64,000 nt of DNA from Stictocephala bisonia (taxonomy: Eukaryota; Arthropoda; Insecta; Hemiptera; Membracidae): the NCBI GenBank assembly GCA_035578905.1, contig JAQJVL010000425.1:310001-374000 (forward strand), given 5' to 3'. The position numbers were made by a program, and so were the translations under genes. Shown one piece after another: positions 47,091 to 60,415 of this stretch; the first letter of the stretch is position 1, and each line of letters starts with the position of its first letter. A model generated the notes under the pieces. It searched no databases, had not been told where the DNA came from, and saw nothing but the letters and a program-made list of their open reading frames with translations.

Positions 47091-50000
47091 TCCCATATGT
47101 ACTGTGTTTATTAAGAAATCAATTTTCTTTCGAGACAAACAGTTACTAGCCTTTAACCTTAATCCATTAGGGAAATAGGTAAGAATACCATATAAAGTTT
47201 GATTGAATATCTCGTTTCCTTGGGCTAAATTAGGTTACGTTTCAATGGGTTACATGCTACCTGAGCCTGCAAAAGGAGACGTAAAGTTAGGCCACAAAGA
47301 TAATATTTAATTCATACTTTATTTTCATTCGCACATAATTAAGTATTCTAAATAAAAAAATGATAAAATATTTTAATCAGAAACAATATTAAAACATCTA
47401 CACTCAATCGAACAGAAACATTGTTGTTTTTACAAAAATATATGTTATATATAGTTAATTTTATAATAATTTTACGAAGAACATTATTTATGAATGACGT
47501 TTTCATTTTGCTGTTGTTCAGTACAATACAAATATTTACTTTATGTATTGTTTTAGTACTTATTAAACGCATTAACATTTATATTTGATAGTACTTTTGA
47601 GTTATATTGTCACTAGTTGTTCTACGAATCTAAATATGTCTCAGTAAATTAAAACAATATAATCAAATGACCCAGTGTGAAAATGCTTCAAACCTACAAC
47701 AAGCATATTATATAGACTTCTAGGTAAGCTGTTTAATCCGAATAAGTAAATATTATGTTTGAATGCTAATATGAAATTGCATTTCATGTACCAACAATAA
47801 TTTTATTAGAAAAACAATATAAATATAAATTCATTGATTATTTGCTTAGGCATAGTTGTAATGTGCTATTGACCCATTTCTGTATTTGATATTGAGTCAA
47901 ATACCTCTCGAATTTTGCAGTTACATCATATCAGTAACTGTAGTCTGGATCAAATGAGACGAAAGTACTACTGGATGTGCATGATCAGAGCGCTAAGTTA
48001 ATTATAGCTTGATATTAGTGATTTGAAGTGAATGATTAAATTTACGAAATGACATAAATTACACAAAGGTTTTTTGACATTTCCTATCATTACATGATAG
48101 CAAATAATTAATTATTAGAAACAGTGAAACTCTTTTTTAAAGGGATAATCAGATATTTTATCCAAAATATATCACGAAGATAAGATTTATTAATACTTGA
48201 GTAGGATTGAATATTGTTTTATATTTAAAAACATTTATTATATCAGTTTTAGAAACATTTAATACAAAATTGTGTGTATTAATAATTAAAATATACACTA
48301 AATCATGTGCAAATTTAACAATTCAACATAGTTATATTCTCTATTAAAATATATTTTAAACTTATTTATTTACAAAAAGCAAATAATGATCATAATGCTC
48401 TTTCAAGTAATTACAATACACATTATGATACATAAAATATACAAACGACCTCGCATTTAGTAAAAATAAATTAGAGATCCACTAGGTAAGTTTTGTTGGA
48501 ATCACATCACATGAATTAAATTACATAATTGCAGAAAGACCATTGCAAATAGAAATTAAAAATAAGAAAAACATTAGTTTGATTTAATTTTCACGTGAAA
48601 TAAACTTAAGTTAGTATATCAACAATTTATTATTTATGTACGTTAACTCTTTTTTAATTTAAGCCTAACCACCATTCGTATCTGTTGTAAACTAACTAGT
48701 ATAAAATAATGCAATACACTACAAGTAGCAAGACCTCGTAAGATAATCAATCCACTTTAGAGAAAACAACGATAGTGTTTAGACAAAAAAACTAAGAAAA
48801 ATAAAATAAAAAGTTAACTTATAAAGATCTACCACATAATCTCATGGATATGTTCAAGATCTTATTGTGAGACAAGCCACTTTTTAAACGTTAATAACAT
48901 AACTAATGAATTAGCTGTTAAAAAGGATCTTGGTTAAAAACTATTTGTTATCTTCTCAAACCGTAATCGTATTGGACTCACTTATAACAGATCGATCCAA
49001 TATTTCGGCTCTATGCAACTCGTATAAGGTTGGTATAGCTTTTTATAGGACCCAAGTATAAAAGGTTTTTAACATTATATTTACTATCTAGAGCCACAAT
49101 AACATATTTAATGTTCAGTTAGAAAAAATTGAGTTGACTTGCCATATTGGAAAATGGTGGCTATTAAAAAATTTTGCCTTCTTATTTTTAATCCTCTCAA
49201 AAAACAACGGAATGTTCCTAATTTAATATTTGCTGTTAACAAGATAGGTTATAATATTATAATTACTAAATATTTAGAAAATAACCTAATTTTTACGACA
49301 TTTGTGATGATCCATCTAAGGATCGACATGATTTGTCATATAGTCAAGAAATACTGCACTGATGAACACTGAAGAAATACTGAATTTTGTAATTTTGTCA
49401 AGATACGAAATAAAAATACGCCACCGAAGTTGAAAACGAAACTTCGTTAAATTTGGATTATCATTAGTGTACACAAACAGTCTGATTATATGTCGAATTA
49501 GGTCAAAGAACTGAGGAGATTAGCCCACTCACGTTAATTGAAATTTGGTCACAATTTTCAGTCTTTTAGTAATCACTTTGTTGAATTACATGTATGCGTT
49601 TTAGCTTTTTGAGTAATTATAAGGTTAGCATTTAAAACAAATTGCTCGGATTTAAATTTTTGTTGCGATTTTTTTTTGCTGCTTATGTTGGATTCAAAGC
49701 CAACTATTAAGTGCGGTGATTCCATAAACGTTTTGACTGTATCTCCAGTTATATTTTGTGTTTTGGAAGACAGTACAAAGCAATAAGTCTCCCATTGTAG
49801 GCATCGACTTAGCATTTTCAAAATAAACTTACTAAGTATGATTTCAAAGTTGGGATGTATTTAAATGTGTTTTTTGAATCTCAGTTTATATGCATAAGGC
49901 GGCAACGCGTAACAGTTGGTACGAAATGTAAGGAATGTTTATATCCTCGTAGTTGAAGACTATTGGCAAGCTTATACAGGGTGTAAAGGGGCCATTAAAA

Positions 50001-50270
50001 AGGTATCCTGGCTGTTTATTTTCGGATAGTGCTCTGTGTAGGAAGTAATATGTGGGTAACATTTGCTAGGAGATTTCATTTGAAGGGTTTAGAAAGACAC
50101 AAAGATAAACCTCGAGAAGGAAGAAAAGAAGGGAGGAAATAAGATTCACAGAAAACAACATCTCCGGAAGAAGATTAAAACCTGAAAAAAAAAAAAAAAA
50201 ACAACCAACAGGAGGCAAAGGAAGGAGAAATTGTTACCTTCCTTTTCTCACAAGTGCCTTCCTCTGCTCA
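47091..50270. other. AT-rich intergenic DNA
   Basis: No supported gene. The 77-codon plus ORF at 49139-49372 and the 82-codon minus ORF at 49573-49821 have no motif I recognise. ATACAGGGTGTAAAGGGG near 49975 resembles a mariner end, but no partner end was found. Confidence 0.45.
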
Positions 50271-50274
50271 CATA

Positions 50275-50335
50275 TATCAAAACACGAAACCTATTGTGGA
50301 GATTCAAACCCGAACTCCCGATCTTAGTCTCTGAG
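50275..50335 (-). repeat. tRNA-like SINE fragment (B box)
   Basis: On the minus strand GGGTTTGAATCTCC fits the Pol III B box with one or two changes. It follows ACTAAGATCGGGAGTTC, paralleling the piece at 19990-20060. No complete tRNA fold. Confidence 0.35.
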
Positions 50336-50339
50336 ATAT

Positions 50340-51554
50340 AGGTTTAGTTAGAGTTAATAAAGAGTTTGAACAAACTCTGCTAAGGGCCAATTTGAAGAAA
50401 TATCTATACTAAATGTGAGTTATTCATTAACAAATGAATAAAACACTTAAAAAACTTGTTAAATTCACAATTTTGTTTCAACATCTTTTAAACATATAAG
50501 ATTCTCCTAAGTTTGCAAGTAGCTTTAACACTTTAAGTAGAATTATGGAATAGAGTATCTTAACGATGGAGCTCAGGAATGTAAGTGACTATTGAATGAT
50601 AAGAAAGAGGTAGACTTCAGTGGAACAATTACATTGATATTCTATGTAACATTTATAATGAAGTAACACTATATTATAAAGACGTGTATTTTCATTCAAT
50701 AATTTTAAATTAGAAGTTAATAATATCTTAATTAATTTCATTTACTAATATAATAATAACTTAAATTATTATTATTTGGGGACGCTTGTAGTTATGTTAC
50801 GTTTTTTACGATTTCTTTTCGTCTGATAATTTATTAGATGAATGACATCATTCTAATTCACGAATTTTTACAAAATTTTGAAAAATACTCATTTCTCAAA
50901 ATTAGATTTACACATACTTTGTTTAAAATGAAGTAAATATTTTTGATAAACTTATAATTATATATTATCAATTATTTTTCTTTTAACATTTCACTGTAAG
51001 TAATTTATTTTAAAAATTAGTTGAAACAACATGTATTACTGTAATGATTATATTATCATTATGATAATATGAGTACTATAATGCTAACTTTACAAGAATG
51101 AGGATTTACCTACGTAAGTGTACTTTGGTAATAGCAAGTAATTTCATGCTAGTAGAACGGTAGATGTGATAGGAACTGTGGCGTAATGGAAATAGACGAG
51201 AAACAATGGATGTTAGATAATGTAATGACGTACTTAGTAGCTGGTATAGGAAGCATATTCAAACTAACTGTATTGAAACACGACATATAAATCGTAAAAT
51301 GATTAAAATTATAAATAAATATACTCCACAATAAGTTAATCGAGGTTCATATGAGCAAGGTTTCATATGGAATTTATAATGGTTTTACAATCAAGTGCAG
51401 TACAGATATCATATATTACATTGCAATTCAATTAAGTTATATAGCTTGAACTTCTCATTTTAAACTAGTACAGCTTTAGATCAAATGAGTAGGGAACTTC
51501 ATTAAACATTACGTAAGAGTTAATTAACAGGTTACACGACTTAGGACTTACAAA
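50340..51554. other. AT-rich intergenic DNA
   Basis: Contains a perfect 21-bp palindrome (ATATTATCAT-T-ATGATAATAT) at 51050-51070; nothing else is supported. Confidence 0.5.
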
Positions 51555-51692
51555 CGGTTAATCATGTATATCCTGTTTACTGTCTGTCAGGACTAACCAC
51601 TAACGAGGCTCCTACTGTTGCTGGATCAACCTAATGAGGAATCAGCCAAGCCTGGGGGGGGGGGCTCATCTTGTAGGTCTGTTTAGTTAATT
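51555..51692. repeat. Dispersed repeat F, copy 2
   Basis: Matches 32521-32652, same orientation. It differs mainly by a G-run expansion (about 9 G near 51654) where copy 1 has CAGGGGAAAG. Confidence 0.65.
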
Positions 51693-51703
51693 GCCTTAAG
51701 GAA

Positions 51704-51815
51704 CCGCGTGACTGTGGCTTTGGTCAACCTAGCAGTAGCAGGGTTCAGTATTAAGACACCGCGTGACTGTGGCCTTGGTCAACCTAGCAGTAGCAGGGTC
51801 CAGTGATGGTCTACA
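51704..51815. repeat. 55-bp tandem dimer
   Basis: CCGCGTGACTGTGGC starts at 51704 and 51759; both units continue through GGTCAACCTAGCAGTAGCAG. Only two copies. It directly follows repeat F. Confidence 0.85.
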
Positions 51816-52679
51816 TATTGTAATACGACGATATGTCAAACTTATGAGTACTGTCGACGCAGAAATTATGTGCACCCGAGTTTGAAGGCTGTTTACTAAA
51901 AAGCTTTGAGACATATGAAAAATCCAATTTCACGACGGTTTTTCTTGTTTGATTGTACGTTATGACATACGACTTTTAACATTTAGTTTTGTTGGCTTCC
52001 AGCGGTTATAAAACTAATTATTTGGTCTTGTTATAATTCTTATGTCCTGTAAGTTACGACACATTATTATTAGTTATTATAAGTTATTATTATAAGTTTA
52101 AATTCTAAAATACATAAAAATTATCAATAACATTGTTATCAACCTCCTATTAAAGTATAAATGATATACATAAACGGTTTTTTGAGTAATAATGGTGTGA
52201 ACTGTATGTACAATGAAAACTTGTTAACATTCTGGTACTTTTTTGTTCTAACTAGGAAAAATTTGCTAAAACTTGTGATACATTTTAAAATTCATATATC
52301 ATAATGTAAAAAAGATGTATTTCAACAAGATTTTAAAATAAATTACGTACTATTTAATTTTGGAAAAACAATAATTTATTATATATTACACTAAGTTTGG
52401 AAAAGTATAAAATTAGTTTTAAACAAATAATCTTAAACTAAGTTAAAGAAATGAGTAGTTTTCAAAATTTTCTCAATTTGTTGTGAGTGAAAACAATATA
52501 AATTATAAAATTATCTAATAGATAATCAGACGATACATAATGTATGGGATGAAAATACGAGACATATTTTGAGTGGATAGAGTCGCTTCATTAAGTTTAT
52601 TTGTGTTTGACTTGCTGTATGACAATACGGGCCAAATTTATTGGTGTAAGTGCGCATATTTTGTTTAGTTTTTAGTATT
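51816..52679. other. AT-rich intergenic DNA
   Basis: No supported feature. Confidence 0.5.
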
Positions 52680-53140
52680 ATTACAGCACTGTCGGCACTG
52701 GTGGCGCAGTGCTGTAACCCAGCTACTTGGGGACAAAGTGTATGGGAGATTGTAGGTGATAGGTTCCATGCTCGGTTCTCTTAATACCGACACGGCGTCC
52801 GCTCAATGGTTGCCATCAACGTAGACACTACTAGAGAAGTCTGGAGTGTCCGTGTTGAATGGTAGTCAAGGTTCAGATGTTGTGTAAGAGAGAGAACTAA
52901 GTGTCAGACTTGTCAGATAGCTGAAAATCAGACCAACACTACATGGTTCGGATTCCACATAAAGCTGTAGGTCCCATAGTTGCCCTGGCTATTAGGCTAA
53001 TTATAAATAGTCCTTTCTGAGCTAAGTGGAACTCAAATATTAACAATGACTACACTCGTTCATCTACACTCATCACACTCATTCCTCCTCATATTCGCCC
53101 ATATCTCTACGATCGGTGTCTTAGAGATGAATCATGAATA
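52680..53140 (+). repeat. SINE family B, most complete copy
   Basis: The head GGCACTGGTGGCGCAGTGCT contains an A-box-like TGGCGCAGTGCTG. Further on, GGTTCCATGCTCGGTTC is where a B box is expected, although it fits only loosely. The body continues through ACACGGCGTCCGCTCAATGG, CAAGGTTCAGATGTTGTG, GACCAACACTACATGGTTCG and TTGCCCTGGCTATTAGG. Inverted partial copies lie at 31020-31412, 30590-30765 and 65-215. No poly-A tail. Confidence 0.65.
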
Positions 53141-54344
53141 ATATTATCAATTATATATTATTAAACACGTAACACTAACTTAAATGATCATACAAATTTA
53201 GCTTAGTTGATACTTTACATATTACATTTTAGGGTTACCAATGCACAGTGTAACAAACACTTATTCTGTAGTTTGGATACTAAAACGTATCTGGCACGTT
53301 TATTTAAAGTGTAGCGTCTTTAAAGTTCGGTAATTTAAGGTAAGTAATTAATTAATAATAAAGTGTTCCTCATTTATTTTCCTTTTCAAATTCTTACTGT
53401 ATGACACTTAAAATAAAATATTTTTATTCAATGATCAGTGTCATTTATAGCAAAATGATAGTATTCCATAAAAACAGTGTTACACTGATTTATAATTAAC
53501 GTTAATATATAATTTACAACCAATTACATTAATACTCTTATAACTAAACACAAGTTTGGCTTCTTCATACATCAGAAGAATGCTAAGTAGTTTGGAAAAG
53601 TAGTTATAATAAAATATTAATACTTACTCGCTACATGTCATTTGTAAATAAAGTAATTCATTAATATTACTTTGGAAATATTTCCATTATATATAATAAT
53701 TGAAATTAGCCTGTAAACAATTTAAAAGCAAAATCCGAGTGTTATTTAAGTCTATTTAATAATGAAATTAATATATATAATTTTTATAAAGCCCGTTGTT
53801 TTTTAGTGTGTTTAAACATGCTTATCTTTAGCCTGCAACATTGCAATTCAAACGTAAGGCTGATCAAAGTATTACATCTTGAGGCTGAAATTTCGGTGCT
53901 TTAACTTTACCTGCTTTTTATTTCTTTAGTATGAGACACTTTATTTAAATACAAGTTTCGTTAGTTAAATAATTCATTCTCTTTTACATAATAGTATATG
54001 CAATATTTAAAGGAATAAATTTATTTTATTTTTCTTGTAACTTTTTTACATTGAATTAATTAATATCCTTTGAATTATTTTATCTTTGAAAATATTTAAT
54101 AAATCATCCTTGAAATAAGCACTACTCTTATAAAAATTATCACATTGTAAAATGTTCTTATTTTGTTTAAAGATGTTAAACAAAATGCTTACCTATGTAA
54201 ATGGATAGTGAAATATTTGTATAGACTGAGATTTTGTAAGGACCAAATTTAAGTGTTTAAAATGTGAAATTATAATGTAATGTTGGCAGTTAATTTAATT
54301 TTATGCTGTTTGTCTAATATATATTGATTTAAAAAATAAAAATA
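53141..54344. other. AT-rich intergenic DNA
   Basis: No supported feature. Confidence 0.5.
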
Positions 54345-54910
54345 AGTTGCACCTTCCCCCCTTAACTTTTATGTTATTTTTAATATTTTAAATAAAAATT
54401 TTTAAGTTTTTTGAAAACATCCTGTATATGAGGGGCTACATAATTATTTCTAGTTTATATATTTTTGATCGTCAGAAGCCGAGGGGCGATGTGTAAAATA
54501 CAGCTTTAAATAGCTCTTATAGTCGCGTAATAGACCACTTGAAAGGACATTGTAAGATTAGAAAAACACTTAATTTTTTAAAAAATTTAACCACCCTAAG
54601 AAAAGACGGCCCCAAACCTATGATGATTGAACAGTAGGTTGCAGCCCCTCCCCTTAATTGTATTGTTTTTTAGATATATTTATTTTGTTTTTCTGTAATC
54701 CTCTTGTGTATGAGGGGTTACTTTAATGTGCGTGTACAAAAATTTTTAAGCGTTGGGGGTGGGGGGAGGGATGAAGGTCAGGAGTCGTGTAGGGAAGTTT
54801 TAGTCGTTTAATACCTTTTTTAAAGACATTGTTTGGACTACAAAAAAATACACAACAATTTTAATCTGATCCCCCACTCCTAAAAGATGTTGGGAGAAAG
54901 ATAAAAAGTT
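54345..54910. repeat. Old, diverged tandem duplication (about 292 bp)
   Basis: CCTGTATATGAGGGGCTAC at 54421 corresponds to CTTGTGTATGAGGGGTTAC at 54713. Around both, in the same order, are GTTGCA plus a C-run, a GTCAGAAGCCG/GTCAGGAGTCG block, GTCGCGTAATA/GTCGTTTAATA and AAAGGACATTGT/AAAGACATTGT. Identity is low, so the duplication is old or these are two members of one repeat family. Confidence 0.5.
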
Positions 54911-55009
54911 TGAACTTAAAAATTTAAAATATATATTTACAGACTTAGACACATTTTCAGTTACTCACTCTCTCTACCCACTTAATGCCCAACTTTTTGA
55001 AAGCTTATT

Positions 55010-55165
55010 TTATTTCGTAAGCTTAAGCGGTCGGTGTCGTTACTAATAACTAAAGCTTCCGGTAACGACCGTGTCAAGGTGTTATCTACAATATTTACAT
55101 CACCAAACGTTTCATCCATGCTGTAATGTGCCATCCTCGGTGGTATCTATTACATTTGGCTAGCA
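55010..55165 (-). mobile_element. PLE-terminal fragment
   Basis: The minus strand gives GATACCACCGAGGATGGC, GATGAAACG, TGATGTAAATATTGTAGATA, ACACGGTCGTTACCGGAAGC, then TTATTAGTAACGACACCGAC and CGCTTAAGC. CGGTCGTTAC and GTAACGACACCG are mutually complementary and form a second hairpin downstream of the ribozyme-like motif. Confidence 0.55.
55102..55144 (-). ncRNA. Decayed hammerhead-like motif
   Basis: Same layout as 3857-3899, but CTGAGGA has become CCGAGGA and the cleavage triplet is GTT rather than GTC. ACCA/TGGT stem I is kept. Probably inactive. Confidence 0.35.
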
Positions 55166-55770
55166 GTATTCATTAAATATTTTGTTTAACACTGTTAAAC
55201 AGAATTTATGTTTACTAATGTTAATGAAAGATTTGTATAGACTAAGATATTGTGCGTTGACATGGTCGTTTCCAGAAGCTTTAGTTATTAGTAATTTTGA
55301 AAGTCATTGTAGAACTTATTGGAATTTAAAAACCAATTTGAATTTATGTACCACTCTCATCCAGCATAATTGACAAATTTAAACTTCAAAAAGTTTAGGT
55401 TGAGGGATAGTTCAAATTTTAAATCACCCTAAATGAGGCGTTTTTAGTCAATAAAAAATGGCATTGTTAACAAATAATGGTTTCTTCATGTCATACATAT
55501 AACGTGTTATCCAAATAAATTTACGTTTATTTAGTTATATTTTATCCTCATTAAGTGATAATGACATTGAATTACTGAGTAGTAATTCAAACATTTAATG
55601 TTATTTCATGTATTCCTGAATTAAGTCATATTTTCATAACTGTTATATGTCATAACAATTATGATATATAGATGTCAAAATACGTAAAGTAAAACTGCAA
55701 TGGTTTTACTTCCTAACTATTTTATAGCTTGGTTGTTACATCTGAAGGTTAATATGCAGATGTAATGATG
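55166..55770. other. AT-rich spacer
   Basis: No supported feature; the 63-codon ORF at 55182-55373 has no motif. Confidence 0.45.
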
Positions 55771-58700
55771 TGTGTAATGACTGTTGGACTAACACCACCC
55801 TTTGTTGGTAATAATGTGTGTAATGACTGTTGGACTAACACCGCCCTTTGTTGGTAATGATGTGTGTAATGACTGTTGGACTAACACTACCCTTTGTTGG
55901 TAATGATGTGTGTAATGACTGTTGGACTAACACCGCCCTTTGTTGGTAATGATGTGTGAAATGACTGTTGGACTAACACCGCCCTTTGTTCGTAATGATG
56001 TGTGTAATGACTGTTGGACTAACACCGCCCTTTGTTGGTAATGATGTGTGTAATGACTGTTGGACTAACACCACCCTTTGTTGGTAATAATGTGTGTAAT
56101 GACTGTTGGACTAACACCGCCCTTTGTTGGTAATGATGTGTATAATGACTGTTGGACTAACACCACCCTTTGTTGGTAATGATGTGTGTAATGACTGTTG
56201 CACTAACACCACCCTTTGTTGGTAATGATGTGTGTAATGACTGTTGGACTAACACCGCCCTTTGTTGGTAATGATGTGTGTAATGACTGTTGGACTAACA
56301 CCGCCCTTTGATGGTAATGATGTGTGTAATGACTGTTGGACTAACACCACCCTTTGTTGGTAATGATGTGTGTAATGACTGTTGGACCTACACCGCCCTT
56401 TGTTGGTAATGATGTGTGTAATGACTGTTGGACTAACACCACCCTTTGTTGGTAATGATGTGTGTAATGACTGTTGGACTAACACCGCCCTTTGTTGGTA
56501 GTGATGTATGTAATGACTGTTGGACTAACACCGCCCTTTGTTCGTAATGATGTGTGTAATGACTGTTGGACTAACACCGCCCTTTGTTCGTAATGATGTG
56601 TGTAATGAATGTTGGACTAACACCGTCCTTTGTTCGTAATGATGTGTGTAATGACTGTTGGACTACCACCGCCCTTTGTTGGTAATGATGTGTGTAATGA
56701 CTGTTGGACTAACACCGCCCTTAGTTGGTAATGATGTGTGTAATGACTGTTGGACTACACCACCCTTTGTTCGTAATGATGTGTGTAATGACTGTTGGAC
56801 TAACGCCACCCTTTGTTGGTAATGATGTGTGTAATGACTGTTGGACTAACACCGCCCTTTGTTGGTAATGATGTGTGTAATGACTGTTGGACTAACACCG
56901 CCCTTTGTTGGTAATGATGTGTGTAATGACTGTTGGACTAACACCGCCCTTTGTTGGTAATGATGTGTGTAATGACTGTTGGACTAACACCACCCTTTGT
57001 TGGTAATGATGTGTGTAATGACTGTTGGACTAACACCACCCTTTGTTGGTAATGATGTGTGTAATGACTGTTGGACTAACACCGCCCTTTATTGGTAATG
57101 ATGTGTGTAATGACTGTTGGACTAACACCACCCTTTGTTGGTAATGATGTGTGTAATGACTGTTGGACTAACACCACCCTTTGTTGGTAATGATGTGTGT
57201 AATGACTGTTGGACTAACACCACCCTTTGTTCGTAATAATGTGTGTAATGACTGTTGGACTAACACCGCCCTTTGTTCGTAATGATGTGTGTAATGACTG
57301 TTGGACTAACACCGCCCTTTGTTCGTAATGATGTGTGTAATGACTGTTGGACTAACACTGCCCTTTGTTCGTAATGATGTGTGTAATGACTGTTGGACTA
57401 ACACCAACCTTTGTTCGTAATGATGTGTGTAATGACTGTTGGACTAACACCACCCTTTGTTAGTAATGATGTGTGTAATGACTGTTGGACTAACACCGCC
57501 CTTTGTTGGTAATGATGTGTATAATGACTGTTGGACTAACACCACCCTTTGTTGGTAATGATGTGTGTAATGACTGTTGGACTAACACCGCCCTTTGATG
57601 GTAATGATGTGTGTAATGACTGTTGGACTAACACCACCCTTAGTTGGTAATGATGTGTGTAATGACTGTTGGACCTACACCGCCCTTTGTTGGTAATGAT
57701 GTGTGTAATGACTGTTGGACTAACACCGCCCTTTGTTGGTAATGATGTGTGTAATGACTGTTGGACTAACACCGCCCTTTGTTGGTAGTGATGTATGTAA
57801 TGACTGTTGGACTAACACCGCCCTTTGTTCGTAATGATGTGTGTAATGACTGTTGGACTACCACCGCCCTTTGTTGGTAATGATGTGTGTAATGACTGTT
57901 GGACTAACACCACCCTTTGTTGGTAATGATGTGTGTAATGACTGTTGGACTAACACCGCCCTTTGTTGGTAGTGATGTGTGTAATGACTGTTGGACTAAC
58001 ACCGCCCTTTGTTCGGAATGATGTGTGTAATGACTGTTGGACTAACACCGTCCTTTGTTCGTAATGATGTGTGTAATGACTGTTGGACTAACACCAACCT
58101 TTGTTCGTAATGATGTGTGTAATGACTGTTGGACTAACACCACCCTTTGTTCGTAATAATGTGTGTAATGACTGTTGGACTAACCCCACCCTTTGTTGGT
58201 AATGATGTGTGTAATGACTGTTGGACTAACACCGCCCTTTGTTGGTAATGATGTGTGTAATGACTGTTGGACTAACACCGCCCTTTGTTGGTAATGATGT
58301 GTGTAATGACTGTTGGACTAACACCGCCCTTTGTTGGTAATGATGTGTGTAATGACTGTTGGACTAACACCGCCCTTTATTGGTAATGATGTGTGTAATG
58401 ACTGTTGGACTAACACCACCCTTTTTTGGTAATGATGTGTGTAATGACTGTTGGACTAACACCGCCCTTTGTTGGTAATGATGTGTGTAATGACTGTTGG
58501 ACTAACACCGCCCTTTGTTGGTAATGATGTGTGTAATGACTGTTGGACTAACACCACCCTTTGTTGGTAATGATGTGTGTAATGATTGTTGGACTAACAC
58601 CACCCTTTGTTCGTAATAATGTGTGTAATTACTGTTGGACTAACACCGCCATTTGTTCGTAATGATGTGTGTAATGACTGTTGGACTAACACCACCCTTT

Positions 58701-60415
58701 GTTCGTAATGATGTGTGTAATGACTGTTGGACTAACACCGCCCTTTGTTCGTAATGATGTGTGTAATGACTGTTGGACTAACACTGCCCTTTGTTCGTAA
58801 TGATGTGTGTAATGACGGTTGGACTAACACCAACCTTTGTTCGTAATGATGTGTGTAATGACTGTTGGACTAACACCACCCTTTGTTAGTAATGATGTGT
58901 GTAATGACTGTTGGACTAACACCGCCCTTTGTTGGTAATGATGTGTATAATGACTGTTGGACTAACACCACCCTTTGTTGGTAATGATGTGTGTAATGAC
59001 TGTTGGACTAACACCGCCCTTTGATGGTAATGATGTGTGTAATGACTGTTGGACTAACACCACCCTTAGTTGGTAATGATGTGTGTAATGACTGTTGGAC
59101 CTACACCGCCCTTTGTTGGTAATGATGTGTGTAATGACTGTTGGACTAACACCGCCCTTTGTTGGTAATGATGTGTGTAATGACTGTTGGACTAACACCG
59201 CCCTTTGTTGGTAGTGATGTATGTAATGACTGTTGGACTAACACCGCCCTTTGTTCGTAATGATGTGTGTAATGACTGTTGGACTACCACCGCCCTTTGT
59301 TGGTAATGATGTGTGTAATGACTGTTGGACTAACACCACCCTTTGTTGGTAATGATGTGTGTAATGACTGTTGGACTAACACCGCCCTTTGTTGGTAGTG
59401 ATGTGTGTAATGACTGTTGGACTAACACCGCCCTTTGTTCGTAATGATGTGTGTAATGACTGTTGGACTACCACCGCCCTTTGTTGGTAATGATGTGTGT
59501 AATGACTGTTGGACTAACACCGCCCTTTGTTGGTAATGATGTGTGTAATGACTGTTGGACTAACACCACCCTTTGTTCGTAATAATGTGTGTAATGACTG
59601 TTGGACTAACACCACCCTTTGTTGGTAATGGTGTGTGTAATGACTGTTGGACTAACACCGCCCTTTGTTCGTAATGATGTGTGTAATGACTGTTGGACTA
59701 ACACCGCCCTTTGTTGGTAATGATGTGTGTAATGACTGTTGGACTAACACCGCCCTTTGTTGGTAACGATGTGTGTAATGACTGTTGGACTAACACCGCC
59801 CTTTGTTGGTAACGATGTGTGTAATGACTGTTGGACTAACACCGCCCTTTGTTGGTAATTATGTGTGTAATGACTGTTGGACAAACACCACCCTTTGTTG
59901 GTAATGATGTGTGTAATGACTGTTGGACTAACACCGCCCTTTGTTGGTAATGATGTGTGTAATGACTGTTGGACTAACACCGCCCTTTGTTCGTAATGAT
60001 GTGTGTAATGACTGTTGGACTAACACCACCCTTTGTTGGTAATGATGTGTGTAATGACTGTTGGACTAACACCACCCTTTGTTCGTAATGATGTGTGTAA
60101 TGACTGTTGGACTAACACCGCCCTTTGTTCGTAATGATGTGTGTAATGACTGTTGGACTAACACCACCCTTTGTTCGTAATGATGTGTGTAATGACTGTT
60201 GGACTAACACCGCCCTTTGTTCGTAATGATGTGTGTAATGACTGTTGGACTAACACCGTCCTTTGTTCGTAATGATGTGTGTAATGACTGTTGGACTAAC
60301 ACCAACCTTTGTTCGTAATGATGTGTGTAATGACTGTTGGACTAACACCACCCTTTGTTGTTTATGATGTGTGTAATGACTGTTGGACTAAACACCGCCC
60401 TTTGTTCGTAATGAT
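55771..60415. repeat. 4.6-kb minisatellite, 46-bp unit, about 100 copies
   Basis: GTAATGATGTGTGTAATGAC followed by TGTTGGACTAACACCGCCCT and TTGTTG makes an exact 46-bp unit. Common variants are CACCACC/CACCGCC and TTGTTGG/TTGTTCG; rare ones are CACCAACC, TTTGATGG, GGACCTACACC and GTAGTGATGTATG. Rare variants recur in blocks: 57401 and 58827 are 1426 bp (31 units) apart, within a long near-identical stretch. The four 78-codon minus ORFs are by-products. It ends at GTAATGATTAGTCCC. Confidence 0.97.

Noticed and set aside
49340..49430. Sixth hammerhead candidate (CTGATGA or CTGAAGA followed by GAAA)
   Set aside because: The gap to GAAA is too long or lacks a pairable stem II, and no stem I could be formed.
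49970..50020. Another mariner-type element starting ATACAGGGTGTAAAGG
   Set aside because: No matching inverted end could be found within several kb, so it is probably coincidence or a lone fragment.
590..60415. CRISPR-like arrays (regular repeats)
   Set aside because: Units are contiguous tandem repeats without unique spacers, in eukaryotic-type DNA, with no cas genes.
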